A stretch of DNA of 50,617 nucleotides, from positions 1 to 50,617 of the forward strand of contig JBLNBX010000226.1 in assembly GCA_050260275.1 (NCBI GenBank), given 5' to 3'. Origin of the DNA: DATMXS01 sp050260275. Lineage in GTDB: Bacteria; Acidobacteriota; Terriglobia; Bryobacterales; Bryobacteraceae. The number at the start of each line of letters is the position of its first letter. Positions within the stretch are counted from its first letter, which is position 1. Positions 1-8,298 of this stretch are shown piece after piece. Under the pieces are notes generated by a model, which saw only the letters and a list, made by a program, of their open reading frames with translations, was not told the DNA's origin and searched no databases. The position numbers were made by a program, and so were the translations under genes.

Positions 1-1010
1 GCCACCGGCCCGATCTCCTTTCCGGCGGCGAGAAGCAGCGCTTCGCAGTGGCGCGCGCCATCGTGCACCGCCCGGCCCTAGTCCTTGCCGACGAGCCCAC
101 CGCCAACCTCGACACTCAAAACGCCACGCACCTGATCGGCCTCATGCGCAGCCTCAACGCCTCGCTCGGGATCACGTTCCTGTTCTCAACCCACGACCAG
201 CGCCTGCTCGACCGCGCTGCCCGCATCGTGCGGCTATATGAGTCGGGCACCTACATGGCGACAGCCGTTGTGCCGGAACTGGAACGCAAGATGGGCTTCA
301 ACCTGCGCGTGACGAACGGACGCGACCTTGCCCCCGCTGACTCTACTTCCGCGAACGAAGCGCTGATCGGCTCCGGCCTTGCGCGCTCGATGAACGTTCA
401 GCCGGGCGACAGCCTCACGCTGCTTGCGATCGCCACCTACGACAAGTACGAAACCGTCGCGTGCCGCACGCTCAACACCCTGAACTCCATCAGCTCGCTA
501 ATTCCGGAGGACCCCAGGCGCGCCGAAGCGATTGTCGGCCGCCTCGCCGCCCTGTTGCGGTTCTCGCTCGACGCCGGCGCGGAGGGCCTGGTCCCGCTCG
601 CACAGGAAATCCGCATCGTGCGCGACTATCTCGAGATCGAGAAGGCGCGCTTCGGCGATCGCCTCCGCTACTTGATTGACGTGCCCCGCGATCTCGAAAG
701 CGCGCGCGTGCCGCCTCTCGCCGTGCAGACTCTCGTGGAGAACAGCGTGAAGCACGCCATCGCGCCGTGCCGGGAGGGCGGGGAGGTGCGCGTCTCGGCC
801 CGCGCCGCCGCGAACGGCGTCGAGCTGGTGGTGTCCGACACCGGGAAGGGCTTCCGGCTCGAACAGGCGCCGCCCGGTCACGGCATCGCCAATCTCGCGA
901 GCCGCCTTAACGTCCTGTTCGGCGATGCAGCGGGCCTGTCCTCGTCCGCTTCGGACGGCCGTCCGGCCGTCAGGCTCATTGTGCCGCTCGAGGCGGCTAC
1001 CGGGGCATGA
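1..1010 (+). pseudogene. Chimeric remnant: ABC ATPase / FtsX-type permease / LytS-type histidine kinase
   Basis: One frame is open from base 3 to the stop at 1010 and joins three unrelated pieces. Bases 3 to about 235 encode the C-terminal part of an ABC-transporter ATPase: signature LSGGEKQR, Walker B LVLADEPTANLD and the switch histidine in FSTHD. Bases about 240-450 encode a fragment resembling the periplasmic domain of an FtsX/MacB-type permease (FNLRVTNGRDLAPADS, LARSMNVQPGDSLTLL). Bases about 460-1010 encode the end of a LytS/YehU-type sensor kinase, with N box LVENSVKHAI and G boxes DTGKGF and GHGIANLASRL. The usual HFLFN phosphoacceptor box is missing: the homology resumes at NTLNSISSLI. 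The ATPase runs off the left edge. The stop overlaps the start of the broken response regulator at 1007, so the kinase piece and regulator were probably once a normal pair. I infer two internal deletions or a misassembly. A working fusion is unlikely because the kinase lacks its histidine and the permease lacks membrane segments. Confidence 0.7.
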
Positions 1011-1778
1011 CGTTCAGCGCCCACATCGTCGATGACGAACCCCTCGCCATCCGCAGGCTGTCGCGGCTGCTCGCCGCAACCGGACGATTCGACATAGCCG
1101 GCAGCTCCACAGACCCCGAAGCCGCCGCCGCGTTTCTCTCCCGCAAGCGTGTTGACGTTCTGTTCCTCGACATTCAGATGCCCGGCATGAACGGCTTCGA
1201 GCTTCTGGCCACGCTGCCGGACCAGCCCGCGGTCATCTTTACGACCGCCTACGATCAGTACGCTCTCAAAGCGTTCGAGGTGAACTCGACTACCTGCTGA
1301 AGCCTGTGGAGCCCGCGCAGCTCGACCGCGCCGTTGCGAAGCTCGATCGCCTGAGCGGCGCCCGCCCGGACTGGCTCGCTCGCCCGGAGTTGCGTTCGGT
1401 TCTGGAGCAACTCGCCGCATCACTGCGCGCGCCCGAGCGCCGGTATCTCGACCGCGTGGCATCGCGCACGGGCGAGCGCGTGCCGCTCATCGAAACCTCC
1501 CGCATCACGCACTTCTTCGCTCAGGACAAGCTCACGTTCGCCGTTGCCAGCGGCCGCAACTACGCCGTCGATCACAGCATTGCGGAACTGGAGCAGAAGC
1601 TCGACCCCGGGCGCTTCATCCGTATCCACCGCTCCACGCTGCTCAATATCGAGTGGTGCAGGAAGTTGACGCCTGGTTCTCCGGACGCGCCCTGGTGAGG
1701 TTGAAGGACGAGCGCCGCACCGAACTCACCGTCGCGCGCGACCGCGTCCGCCAGCTCAAACAGCGGCTCGGCTACTAA
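1007..1778 (+). pseudogene. LytTR-family response regulator, broken by two frameshifts
   Basis: The N-terminal receiver domain is intact up to about 1285: acidic pocket VDDEP, phosphoacceptor Asp in VLFLDIQMPGMNG, and TTAYDQYALKAFEVNS. The frame then breaks, and DYLLKPVEPAQLDRAV continues in another frame. The LytTR DNA-binding domain follows (VPLIETSRITHFFAQDK, then FIRIHRSTLLNIEW). A second break near 1653 moves the end into a third frame, where VQEVDAWFSGRALVRL and LKQRLGY lead to the TAA at 1776-1778. Joined across both breaks, this gives a normal LytR/AlgR-type regulator of about 255 residues. The first lesion fits loss of four bases from a TCGATCGA-like doublet, and the second fits loss of one G in a TGGGTG-like stretch; both ancestral sequences are inferred. 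The gene follows the kinase remnant with a 4-base overlap, as in normal LytS/LytR operons. Sequencing or assembly error cannot be excluded. Confidence 0.75.
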
Positions 1779-1874
1779 GCCGGTCGCGCAGCCGGCTCAA
1801 GGGCGCATCTCCACGCAGATCCACGCGGCCGGCCCGCTACTCACAAACGGTTTCATTTCTGCTTTTATACAGTC

Positions 1875-2432
1875 ATGACCCGCACGCTCACGAACGGCAA
1901 ACGCATCCGTCTCATTGAGGGCGACATCACGAGAGTTCCGGCCGACGCCATCGTGAACGCGGCCAACGCATCGCTCAGTGGTGGCGGCGGAGTCGACGGC
2001 GCGATCCACCGCGCCGGCGGACCGGAGATCATGAGCGACCTCGATGAGATACGGCCGCGCATCGGCGGCAGATGCCCAACAGGCAGCGCGGTGGCTACCA
2101 CGGCTGGGCGTCTGCCCGCGCGCTTCGTTTTCCACGCCGTCGGCCCGGTCTACTGGCGGGATGCCGCGCGGGCGCCGGAGCTGCTTGCGTCCTGTTACAC
2201 AACCGCGCTGCGCATGGCGGGCGAACGCTCTCTCACAACCATCGCGTTTCCGTCTATCAGCACCGGGGCGTACGGATATCCGCTCCACGAGGCCGCTCCC
2301 GTCGCTTTGCGCGCCGTCGCGGACTTCCTCGCGCACGAGGCCTCCACCGTGGAGGAAGCCATCTTCGTTCTGTGGGGACGCGAAGCATATGAGGCGTACG
2401 AGAGCGCTCTTGAGGCGCTCACGATAAAATAA
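1875..2432 (+). CDS. Macro-domain protein, probable O-acetyl-ADP-ribose deacetylase
   Basis: A single macro domain fills the 185 residues. Recognisable blocks are IRLIEGDITRVPADAIVNAANASLSGGGGVDGAIHRAGG split over residues 10-48, then PTGSAVATTAGRLP, the FHAVGPVYW strand, and the phosphate-binding loop FPSISTGAYGYP. NAAN and the G-rich loop before GAIH are the usual ADP-ribose-binding and catalytic positions of the MacroD/YmdB type, which hydrolyse O-acetyl-ADP-ribose and remove ADP-ribose from acidic side chains. The length is normal for a stand-alone bacterial macro protein and no signal peptide is visible, so it should be cytoplasmic. The next gene starts 13 bases downstream and may be co-transcribed. 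Nothing links it directly to the T6SS 10 kb away. Confidence 0.9.
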   Translation: MTRTLTNGKRIRLIEGDITRVPADAIVNAANASLSGGGGVDGAIHRAGGPEIMSDLDEIRPRIGGRCPTGSAVATTAGRLPARFVFHAVGPVYWRDAARAPELLASCYTTALRMAGERSLTTIAFPSISTGAYGYPLHEAAPVALRAVADFLAHEASTVEEAIFVLWGREAYEAYESALEALTIK

Positions 2433-2445
2433 GGTAGAACGAGAC

Positions 2446-2928
2446 ATGCAGGTAGTCACGGCGGGAACGCAGAAGCTGATCCAGCTCGAATTCGACGCGG
2501 ATTTCATCACCGGTCTGGCGACGCAGGTGGGCTTCGAATGCCGCGTTACCGATAGCCCGCGAGCGCTCGTCCTCGATCTGCGCCTCGCCAACCGCCGCGG
2601 TCCGCTTCTGCTGTTCAACGCCGCGGACCCGGCCAATCTCGGCTGGTTCTCGCGTTGCCAGTTCTACGTCGACGGCCAGAGCGGGTGTGTGCTTCAGACG
2701 CCTCTCTCGGTGGCCAACGTTCGCGACCGCACCGGCCGCGTCCTGCCTGACGCCATCCGCGTTCAACTGCTGAAGGAGCTTCCCGCCACGTTCCGCCTGC
2801 CAGGGCGCAACCCCGTTAACGAGAACTCGGTGTACTCCGTGCTCGCGACATTCCTCGCGGCCCTGCTGCAGGGCGGTGTGGGTGTGTGCGGCGGTTCGAT
2901 CGTGAAACCCCTCGCAGGGCGTTCCTGA
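2446..2928 (+). CDS. Hypothetical protein, 160 residues
   Basis: I do not recognise this family. It begins 13 bases after the macro-domain gene, which supports co-transcription. The protein is soluble-looking, with alternating hydrophobic stretches that suggest beta structure in the first 110 residues (LIQLEFDADFITGLA, ALVLDLRLANRRGPLLLF, CQFYVDGQSGCVL). Near the end is a hydrophobic, glycine-rich stretch (FLAALLQGGVGVCGG, about residues 137-151) that could be a membrane-seeking helix. There is no signal peptide. Codon use and GC content match the neighbours, and no overlapping frame has recognisable homology, so I keep it as a real gene with moderate confidence. Confidence 0.55.
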   Translation: MQVVTAGTQKLIQLEFDADFITGLATQVGFECRVTDSPRALVLDLRLANRRGPLLLFNAADPANLGWFSRCQFYVDGQSGCVLQTPLSVANVRDRTGRVLPDAIRVQLLKELPATFRLPGRNPVNENSVYSVLATFLAALLQGGVGVCGGSIVKPLAGRS

Positions 2929-2956
2929 AGCGCAATCCCGGCGTAGAATGCTTCTC

Positions 2957-3586
2957 ATGAAGCGCCACTCGATCGTCCTCTTCCTCTTCGCAGCGGCCGG
3001 TTTCGCCACCGCCGCCGACATACAGCTTCCTCCGCCTCAAACCACGGGCGGCAAACCTTTGATGACGGTCCTCAAGGAGCGCAAGTCTTCGCGCCAGTTC
3101 AGCTCACGCCCGTTGCCGCCGCAGGTGCTTTCGAACCTGCTCTGGGCTGCTTTCGGGATAAACCGGCCTGACGGCCGCCGTACTGCGCCTTCCGCTGTCA
3201 ACTGGCAGGAGACATCGGTTTACGTCGTGCTTCCCGAAGGCGCTTACGTCTACGACGCCCAGAAGAACCTGCTCCGCGAGGTGGCTTCCGGCGACCTTCG
3301 CAAGTACACCGGCTCGCAGGACTTCGTCGCCACCGCACCGGTAAACCTCGTTTACGTCGCCGATCTCTCCAAGACCGGCCGCGACCCCAACTCCGAGTCC
3401 ACGCAGCTCTTCACAAATGCCGACACCGGCTTCATCGCCCAAAATGTTTACCTTTTCTGCGCGTCGGAGGGACTCGCAACGGTCGTGCGCGGTCTGGTGA
3501 ACCGCGAGGAACTCGCTAAAGTGCTCAAGCTGCGGCCCAATCAGCGTATAACACTGTCCCAGACGGTCGGCTACCCGCCGCAGTAG
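2957..3586 (+). CDS. Exported nitroreductase-family protein (SagB/ThcOx-like)
   Basis: The 209-residue product starts with a signal peptide (MKRHSIVLFLFAAAGFATAA, about 20 residues). An earlier in-frame ATG at 2948 would add three residues. The mature part has nitroreductase hallmarks: the N-terminal LKERKSSRQFSSRPLPPQVLSNLLWAAFGINR block, which contacts FMN phosphate through the SSR motif, APSAVNWQE in place of the usual APSAGN/ALN, and a late GLATVVRGLVNREEL region matching the C-terminal FMN-binding segment. This subfamily is close to SagB-type flavin oxidoreductases, but no azoline-peptide biosynthesis genes are nearby. Export is unusual for an FMN enzyme, although secreted members exist in Bacteroidetes and Acidobacteria. 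The substrate is unknown. Confidence 0.8.
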   Translation: MKRHSIVLFLFAAAGFATAADIQLPPPQTTGGKPLMTVLKERKSSRQFSSRPLPPQVLSNLLWAAFGINRPDGRRTAPSAVNWQETSVYVVLPEGAYVYDAQKNLLREVASGDLRKYTGSQDFVATAPVNLVYVADLSKTGRDPNSESTQLFTNADTGFIAQNVYLFCASEGLATVVRGLVNREELAKVLKLRPNQRITLSQTVGYPPQ

Positions 3587-3742
3587 GCTGCCCGGGATGT
3601 AACCCGCTTCCGGGAAGTTTCCCTATTGTCTGCAACGGCCTTGCGGCTTAGAATTCGGGAACGCGCGCGAAACGTGCCGTTGAGTGCAGTGCGAATCGGG
3701 CGCATCGTTAGATTAAGATAAGTTCAGAGACTCGGAGCGGGA

Positions 3743-6700
3743 ATGAACGCACTCGCGACGGTTGTCCTTCTGACGCTGGGACCGGTTCTTTCGCTCGCAC
3801 AGCCGCAGCTTCTTCAACAGGCACAGGCGCTGGAGCGCGAAGGGAACTCGCGGGCGGCTCTTGCGCTTCTGCGCAAGGCCGCGATGGACGCGCCGCACTC
3901 CGGGGAAAACGCGCTGGCGTACGCGGAGTTCCTGGACCGCTACGCGGACCCGGAGACGGCGGCCGCGTACGAAAAAGCGCTGGCGCTCTCGAACGGGTCC
4001 CAACGCGGAGCCATCGTGCGGCGCCTCCTTGCGCTGAGCCTGATCGAGGGCGATTCCGAAGCTGTCGCTCGATACGCGCAAGCCGCCGGCTGGAAGGTGC
4101 CGGAACGGGCGGACTCCCTGCTCGAGCAAAGCGCCATTCTCGTGCCCGGGCCTTTGTCGTCCTTCGCCCGGATGGCGGCGATCTCTCCTGAGCAGGATCC
4201 TCGTACCCTGCTGGCCGTTCTGGGCCGCAACGTGACCGTGAACGGGTACCGCGCCTCGGATACGGGCGAATCGCTCGAGCCCACCGAGTACATGAAGCTG
4301 CTGCTGCGATACGTTTCGCAGGCGCGCGAACTCGCCGCCTTCGCCGGCGACAGCAACGAGATCCGCATCGCCTCGTGCGAGTCCCCGGAAACCGGCGAAC
4401 TGCTCCGCATTCTGGGCTACCGCATGCGCGGCGGGTGCGGTTCCGAACTTGTGCTTGAGACCGTGAACGCCGGGCGCGCGTTCATCACCATCGATTCCGG
4501 CTTTCCACTCGCCGAGCTCGAGCAGGCGCTTCGCACGAACCGCCCCTTTCTGCACCCGTACCAGGCCTCGCGCGTGCCCGTTCTCTACGAGCCGGATTTC
4601 TGGATTTCCGGCAAGGACAAGCAAAAGCCCTTCATAGAGTCCTTCCTGGCCGATCCGGCGGCGTGCCGCCTCTACACCGCGATGGCGAACATGGACGAGG
4701 AGACCGCGAACGAGCTGCGCAAGTCCGTGCCTCCGGAACGGCTCCGCGCCTTCGCTCACGTGCTCGATTTCTTTGGCGGCATGCTGGAGATACGTGGAGG
4801 CAGGGCTGCCGTCCCCGGCGGTGCGCGCTCTGAGGCCGCCTGGGAGGAACTTGCCGGCGCGCCGCCGTCGAAGGGAGCGGCGTTCATCGACAGGCTGATC
4901 GCCCGCGACGACGGGTGGCTGGCCGGGTACTTCGACGCGCTTGCGCGCGCACCGGCCCCCGTGTCCGAGTATGTCTCCCACCCGCAGCGCCTGAGACGTT
5001 TCTACACCGCCCTGCGCGGGCGCATCACAAGCCCCGGGCCGGCGCGGCCGGTGTTCCGGTCGAACGCCGACCTGATGATGCTGCTGACAAGGTTGCGAAT
5101 CGGGCCGGACGGCACGCCGCATGTGCCCGGCGGTTTGCAGGTGTGGAAAGACCTGTTCACCCGCGGCGAGTACCGCAAGTCCGACGTGCGGCTTCCGCGC
5201 AGGGCCTCGTCGTGGACCGGCGCCGACGACCTCATCGAGGCGCTGTTCAGCTTCGCGCGGAAGCTAACAGACAACGAACCGCTCAGGTTCTTCCTGGCCG
5301 CGAGCGACCTGGACCGCGGCCGTGCGAACCCGCTGCGGCCGGCCACGATCGCGCGCCTTGCCCGCGACTATCACGACTTCGAAGCCCAGTTCACGCTTTT
5401 GAACGAGACGCCACTGCTTCGCGACGAGACGATCGTTGCCTACCTTGACGCAGCAGGGGCCATCAATGGTATGGGGAACGCGCTGGAACGCGCGGATGCG
5501 GCCGGCATGATGCAGGCGCTCGCCGGGCTGTGGCAGGTGATGGTCCGCCACGGCGAGATAGACGAGCCCGACGCCGCGCTCAACGAGGTTATCGCTCCGT
5601 TTCTGAAGCAGTCCAAAGGGCGCGAGTTGTTCGACGCCGGCCGGGCCGGAGTGCGCACTCTGCTCGCGGCTGCGCGGTCGCCCGCGACGGCTTCGCCGCA
5701 AGACCGCATGATGGAACTGCTCTCCGGAACCGTGTCGCCGCGCGACGCCGCCCTGCACACCCTCTACGTGCAGGAGATGATGCGGAAGTTCGAGGCTCAG
5801 CGGCTGGTTTCGCTAGACACGCTGTTCGATTTCGCCGACAACCTGGAGAGCGTCTCGCGCGGTGAGAAGCTGGACGCGAGGCTCGCCGCGCGGCTGGCGA
5901 GCCGCATCGCTGAGCTGCAGACCCCGCAGTCGAGCCTCAGCGCGGCCGAGCGGGCCGGCATCGCCTACGGATACTGGAGCGAACGGCACATCCAGCAGCA
6001 GGCCCGCCTGAACCTTCGGCGTGAAATCGAGCGGGCCGGCAATGACGCGCAAAAACTAGCGAATATTCGCGGCGACCTGGCCCCCGTACTTCGTGACACG
6101 CTGGTCGGGCTGTTGTATATCCACTACTCGCCTCCTGGCGCCCAACTGATCCATGCCAGCCAGACGTTTGTGCGAGGCCACGACTTCATCGGCATCCCCG
6201 CGATGCGGCACACCTGGCGCAAGACCGGCCTCCCCGGGGTCGGATGGCCCGCGAGCGCCGGCGGCAGGCTGTCGGGTTCGCTGGCCGGGTTGCCCTATGC
6301 GCTCGCAGAAGCTGAGCAGAACTTTCTGATTCCGACTCGCGAGCAGGCGCTCATCTGGGCCGACCTGGTGCCGCAAATGATGATTTCCGCCATTGTGCCG
6401 CGGTGGTGGAAGGCAACTCCGGCGCAGATCCGATGGATAGCCCTGCATCTTCGCTACGGCGAGGCGCTGGTGGCCGACGCCGCTTTCGATGCGGCGAAGC
6501 GCGATCAGCTTGCCGTGGCGCTCCGCGAGCACACGACGCCGGGCCGCCTCGCGCGCATTGTGCGGGCCATCGCGGCGGGAGACGTCTCCGGCGCGCTGCG
6601 GAACATCACTCCCGCCGAGCTGTTCCTTGCGGCGAAGTACTCCTGCGAGTCCGGTCAGGCCGGCGGAAGTTTTCTTGCGCGGCGCATCATTGAGATGCCC

Positions 6701-7081
6701 AAAGAATCGCCCGAACTCACCTATGCCGCGATTGCCGCGCTATTCGGGACGCCCAAGCCGGAACTGACGACGTCTTACCGGCCCGGGCTCCTGCACCTCC
6801 GTCCGTTCCCGACACTGATGGGATACTCCAGCCGGATTATGGCGGAGAGCTGGGAATCGAACACCCTGTATTGGGCGGCACTGGCCGCCCAGGTTCACAT
6901 GTCGCCCGAGGAGTTGAACACTATGATCCCCGAGTGGACCCGGATGACAGCGGAAAAGATCTTCGCCACGCACCTCGAGGACTGGCCCGCCGTGCTGCGG
7001 TCGGTTCGCGCCGTCGGAGAACAGGAGCGTCTGCGCCTGCTCATAGCGGCGGGCGGAGTCCACACTGCGGGGGAGGAGTAG
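3743..7081 (+). CDS. Large exported protein of unknown function, 1112 residues
   Basis: A signal peptide (MNALATVVLLTLGPVLSLAQ) is followed by a mostly helical protein. Residues about 20-115 look like short tetratricopeptide-type helix pairs (LLQQAQALEREGNSRAALAL, AYAEFLDRYADPETAAAYEKAL). The rest has no motif I recognise; it includes a Cys-containing stretch near 215-235 (IASCESPETGELLRILGYRM, GGCGSELVLE). No transmembrane segment is evident after the signal, so it is probably periplasmic or secreted. The stop lies 4 bases before the VWFA-related gene, which points to one operon and a shared job. Acidobacterial genomes often carry such long exported TPR-like proteins next to VWFA genes, but no function can be assigned from sequence alone. 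The reading frame is certain given its length and composition. Confidence 0.85.
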   Translation: MNALATVVLLTLGPVLSLAQPQLLQQAQALEREGNSRAALALLRKAAMDAPHSGENALAYAEFLDRYADPETAAAYEKALALSNGSQRGAIVRRLLALSLIEGDSEAVARYAQAAGWKVPERADSLLEQSAILVPGPLSSFARMAAISPEQDPRTLLAVLGRNVTVNGYRASDTGESLEPTEYMKLLLRYVSQARELAAFAGDSNEIRIASCESPETGELLRILGYRMRGGCGSELVLETVNAGRAFITIDSGFPLAELEQALRTNRPFLHPYQASRVPVLYEPDFWISGKDKQKPFIESFLADPAACRLYTAMANMDEETANELRKSVPPERLRAFAHVLDFFGGMLEIRGGRAAVPGGARSEAAWEELAGAPPSKGAAFIDRLIARDDGWLAGYFDALARAPAPVSEYVSHPQRLRRFYTALRGRITSPGPARPVFRSNADLMMLLTRLRIGPDGTPHVPGGLQVWKDLFTRGEYRKSDVRLPRRASSWTGADDLIEALFSFARKLTDNEPLRFFLAASDLDRGRANPLRPATIARLARDYHDFEAQFTLLNETPLLRDETIVAYLDAAGAINGMGNALERADAAGMMQALAGLWQVMVRHGEIDEPDAALNEVIAPFLKQSKGRELFDAGRAGVRTLLAAARSPATASPQDRMMELLSGTVSPRDAALHTLYVQEMMRKFEAQRLVSLDTLFDFADNLESVSRGEKLDARLAARLASRIAELQTPQSSLSAAERAGIAYGYWSERHIQQQARLNLRREIERAGNDAQKLANIRGDLAPVLRDTLVGLLYIHYSPPGAQLIHASQTFVRGHDFIGIPAMRHTWRKTGLPGVGWPASAGGRLSGSLAGLPYALAEAEQNFLIPTREQALIWADLVPQMMISAIVPRWWKATPAQIRWIALHLRYGEALVADAAFDAAKRDQLAVALREHTTPGRLARIVRAIAAGDVSGALRNITPAELFLAAKYSCESGQAGGSFLARRIIEMPKESPELTYAAIAALFGTPKPELTTSYRPGLLHLRPFPTLMGYSSRIMAESWESNTLYWAALAAQVHMSPEELNTMIPEWTRMTAEKIFATHLEDWPAVLRSVRAVGEQERLRLLIAAGGVHTAGEE

Positions 7082-7085
7082 CCGA

Positions 7086-8069
7086 ATGCGGTTTGCGACA
7101 GCGCTGATGCTCGTATCCGCCGCCCTGGCCCAGGTTCAGGAGCGGCCGGGCACGGTCTTCCGCGTCAAGGTGGACATGGTCGTGCTCAGTTTCCAGGTGA
7201 CCGACAGCAAGGGCCGGTACATCACGGGGCTGAAGCCGTCCGACTTCCGCATACTCGAGGACGGCATCCCGCAGAAGATCGCAACCTTTGCCGAGGGAAG
7301 CCGCCCGGCCGTCGAGATAGCCGAGGACGGAACGGCGCGGCCCATCGCGCCTTCTTCGGCCGAAGATGAATCGCTCGGGCTCGACCGGCGTCCCGATGCT
7401 TTTGTCGGCACGAACGTCTTCGTGCTTTTCGACACCAGCAACTACATGTATCGCGGCTTCGTCTACGCCTCCGACGCCATCGCGGATTTCGTGCGCGGGC
7501 TCAACCGGGCGGACTCGGTGGCCATTTACACCTTCAGCCGCAACCTGTCCCGCATCGCGCCGCTCACGCGCGACCGCAACGAGGCCATCTCGGGGTTGCG
7601 CAAGGCCGTGGCCGGCGACGACGCCGCGCTCTACAACACCATGCTGCTGACCCTGCGCGATGCCGCTAAAGTGCCTGGCCGCAAGGTGCTGATCGTCTTC
7701 TCCAACGGCCCCGACAACGCCAGCATGGTCGCTCCCGACGACGTACGCGCCGTCGCCGAGGATGAGGGCATCCCCATCTACGTCATCTCAACGAACGAAA
7801 CCAGTAAGGATCCCATCTCGGCGAACGTGTTCCGCCGCCTCGCGCAGCGCACCGGCGGCCAGGCTTACTTCGCGCGCACCTGGCAGAGGCAGGTGGAGGC
7901 TTTCGAAGCGATTCGCGAGTCGCTCGGGAACGCGTACACGGTGACCTACTATCCGCAGCCGAACCCGAACGAAGGTTTCCGCAAGATCACTGTCGAGATA
8001 GTCTCTGATCCAGGCAAGAAGCTGCGTGTTCGCGCGCGCCCGGGTTACCGCCCGCGCGGCGATTTCTAA
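7086..8069 (+). CDS. VWFA-related acidobacterial domain protein (TIGR03436 type)
   Basis: After a short signal peptide (MRFATALMLVSAALAQ) comes the Ig-like lead-in typical of this family (VFRVKVDMVVLSFQVTDSKG, ITGLKPSDFRILEDGIPQ), then a von Willebrand A fold. The metal-site strand reads VFVLFDTSNYM, so the canonical DxSxS/M motif is present only as DTSNY; the third position is Tyr. Later strands include VAIYTFSRNLSRIAPLT, RKVLIVFSNGPDNAS and IPIYVISTNE, and the end matches the family (YTVTYYPQPNPNEGFRKITV, RARPGYRP). Length (327) is normal. This family is strongly enriched in Acidobacteria and is the main phylum marker in this window. It lies 4 bases after the 1112-residue gene, probably translationally coupled. 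Expected location is periplasm or cell surface; the ligand is unknown. Confidence 0.92.
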   Translation: MRFATALMLVSAALAQVQERPGTVFRVKVDMVVLSFQVTDSKGRYITGLKPSDFRILEDGIPQKIATFAEGSRPAVEIAEDGTARPIAPSSAEDESLGLDRRPDAFVGTNVFVLFDTSNYMYRGFVYASDAIADFVRGLNRADSVAIYTFSRNLSRIAPLTRDRNEAISGLRKAVAGDDAALYNTMLLTLRDAAKVPGRKVLIVFSNGPDNASMVAPDDVRAVAEDEGIPIYVISTNETSKDPISANVFRRLAQRTGGQAYFARTWQRQVEAFEAIRESLGNAYTVTYYPQPNPNEGFRKITVEIVSDPGKKLRVRARPGYRPRGDF

Positions 8070-8081
8070 GCGGGCCGGCCT

Positions 8082-8103
8082 GTGCGGAGCTGAAGCTCCA
8101 CAC
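8082..8103. repeat. Short palindrome with GC-TGAA-GC centre
   Basis: GGAGC-TGAA-GCTCC, extended outward by GTG/CAC across one mismatch. It shares its centre with the palindrome at 12303-12322. It lies 12 bases after the stop of the VWFA gene and may help end that transcript. Confidence 0.55.
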
Positions 8104-8150
8104 TGGACTCGAGTTCGGCCCTTTTGCCTAAGAGCCAATGCCTCCAGTGG

Positions 8151-8188
8151 GCGGACGCCCTCGTCCGCGCCGGACCCCCTGGTCCGGC
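8151..8188. terminator. Two back-to-back GC hairpins with identical CCCT loops
   Basis: GCGGACG-CCCT-CGTCCGC (8151-8168) is followed directly by GCCGGACC-CCCT-GGTCCGGC (8169-8188). Both stems are perfect, 7 and 8 base pairs. They lie between the convergent genes ending at 8069 and 8299, so a bidirectional terminator is the simplest reading. The usual T-run is absent on the plus strand (only TTCTCC follows). A mobile extragenic palindrome is the alternative. Confidence 0.55.
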
Positions 8189-8256
8189 TTCTCCGTACCA
8201 CTGCGCCTTGCATGAAGCCGTTTCAGGAATGGGGCGGCCTCAGGCGCGTTCAGGCT

Positions 8257-8270
8257 CGGGCTGTCGCCCG
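8257..8270. terminator. Small hairpin near the 3' end of the 8299-10452 gene
   Basis: CGGGC-TGTC-GCCCG followed by GTTGTTAACG on the plus strand. Lying in the convergent intergenic gap, it could serve either gene. The stem is short and no long T-run is present, so the call is weak. Confidence 0.35.
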
Positions 8271-8298
8271 GTTGTTAACGATACGTCGCTAGTCCGGT

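Noticed and set aside
3713..5122. Minus-strand frame of 469 codons over the large exported protein
   Set aside because: The plus-strand frame has a signal peptide and an operon partner; the minus-strand product is Arg/Gly-rich and motif-free.
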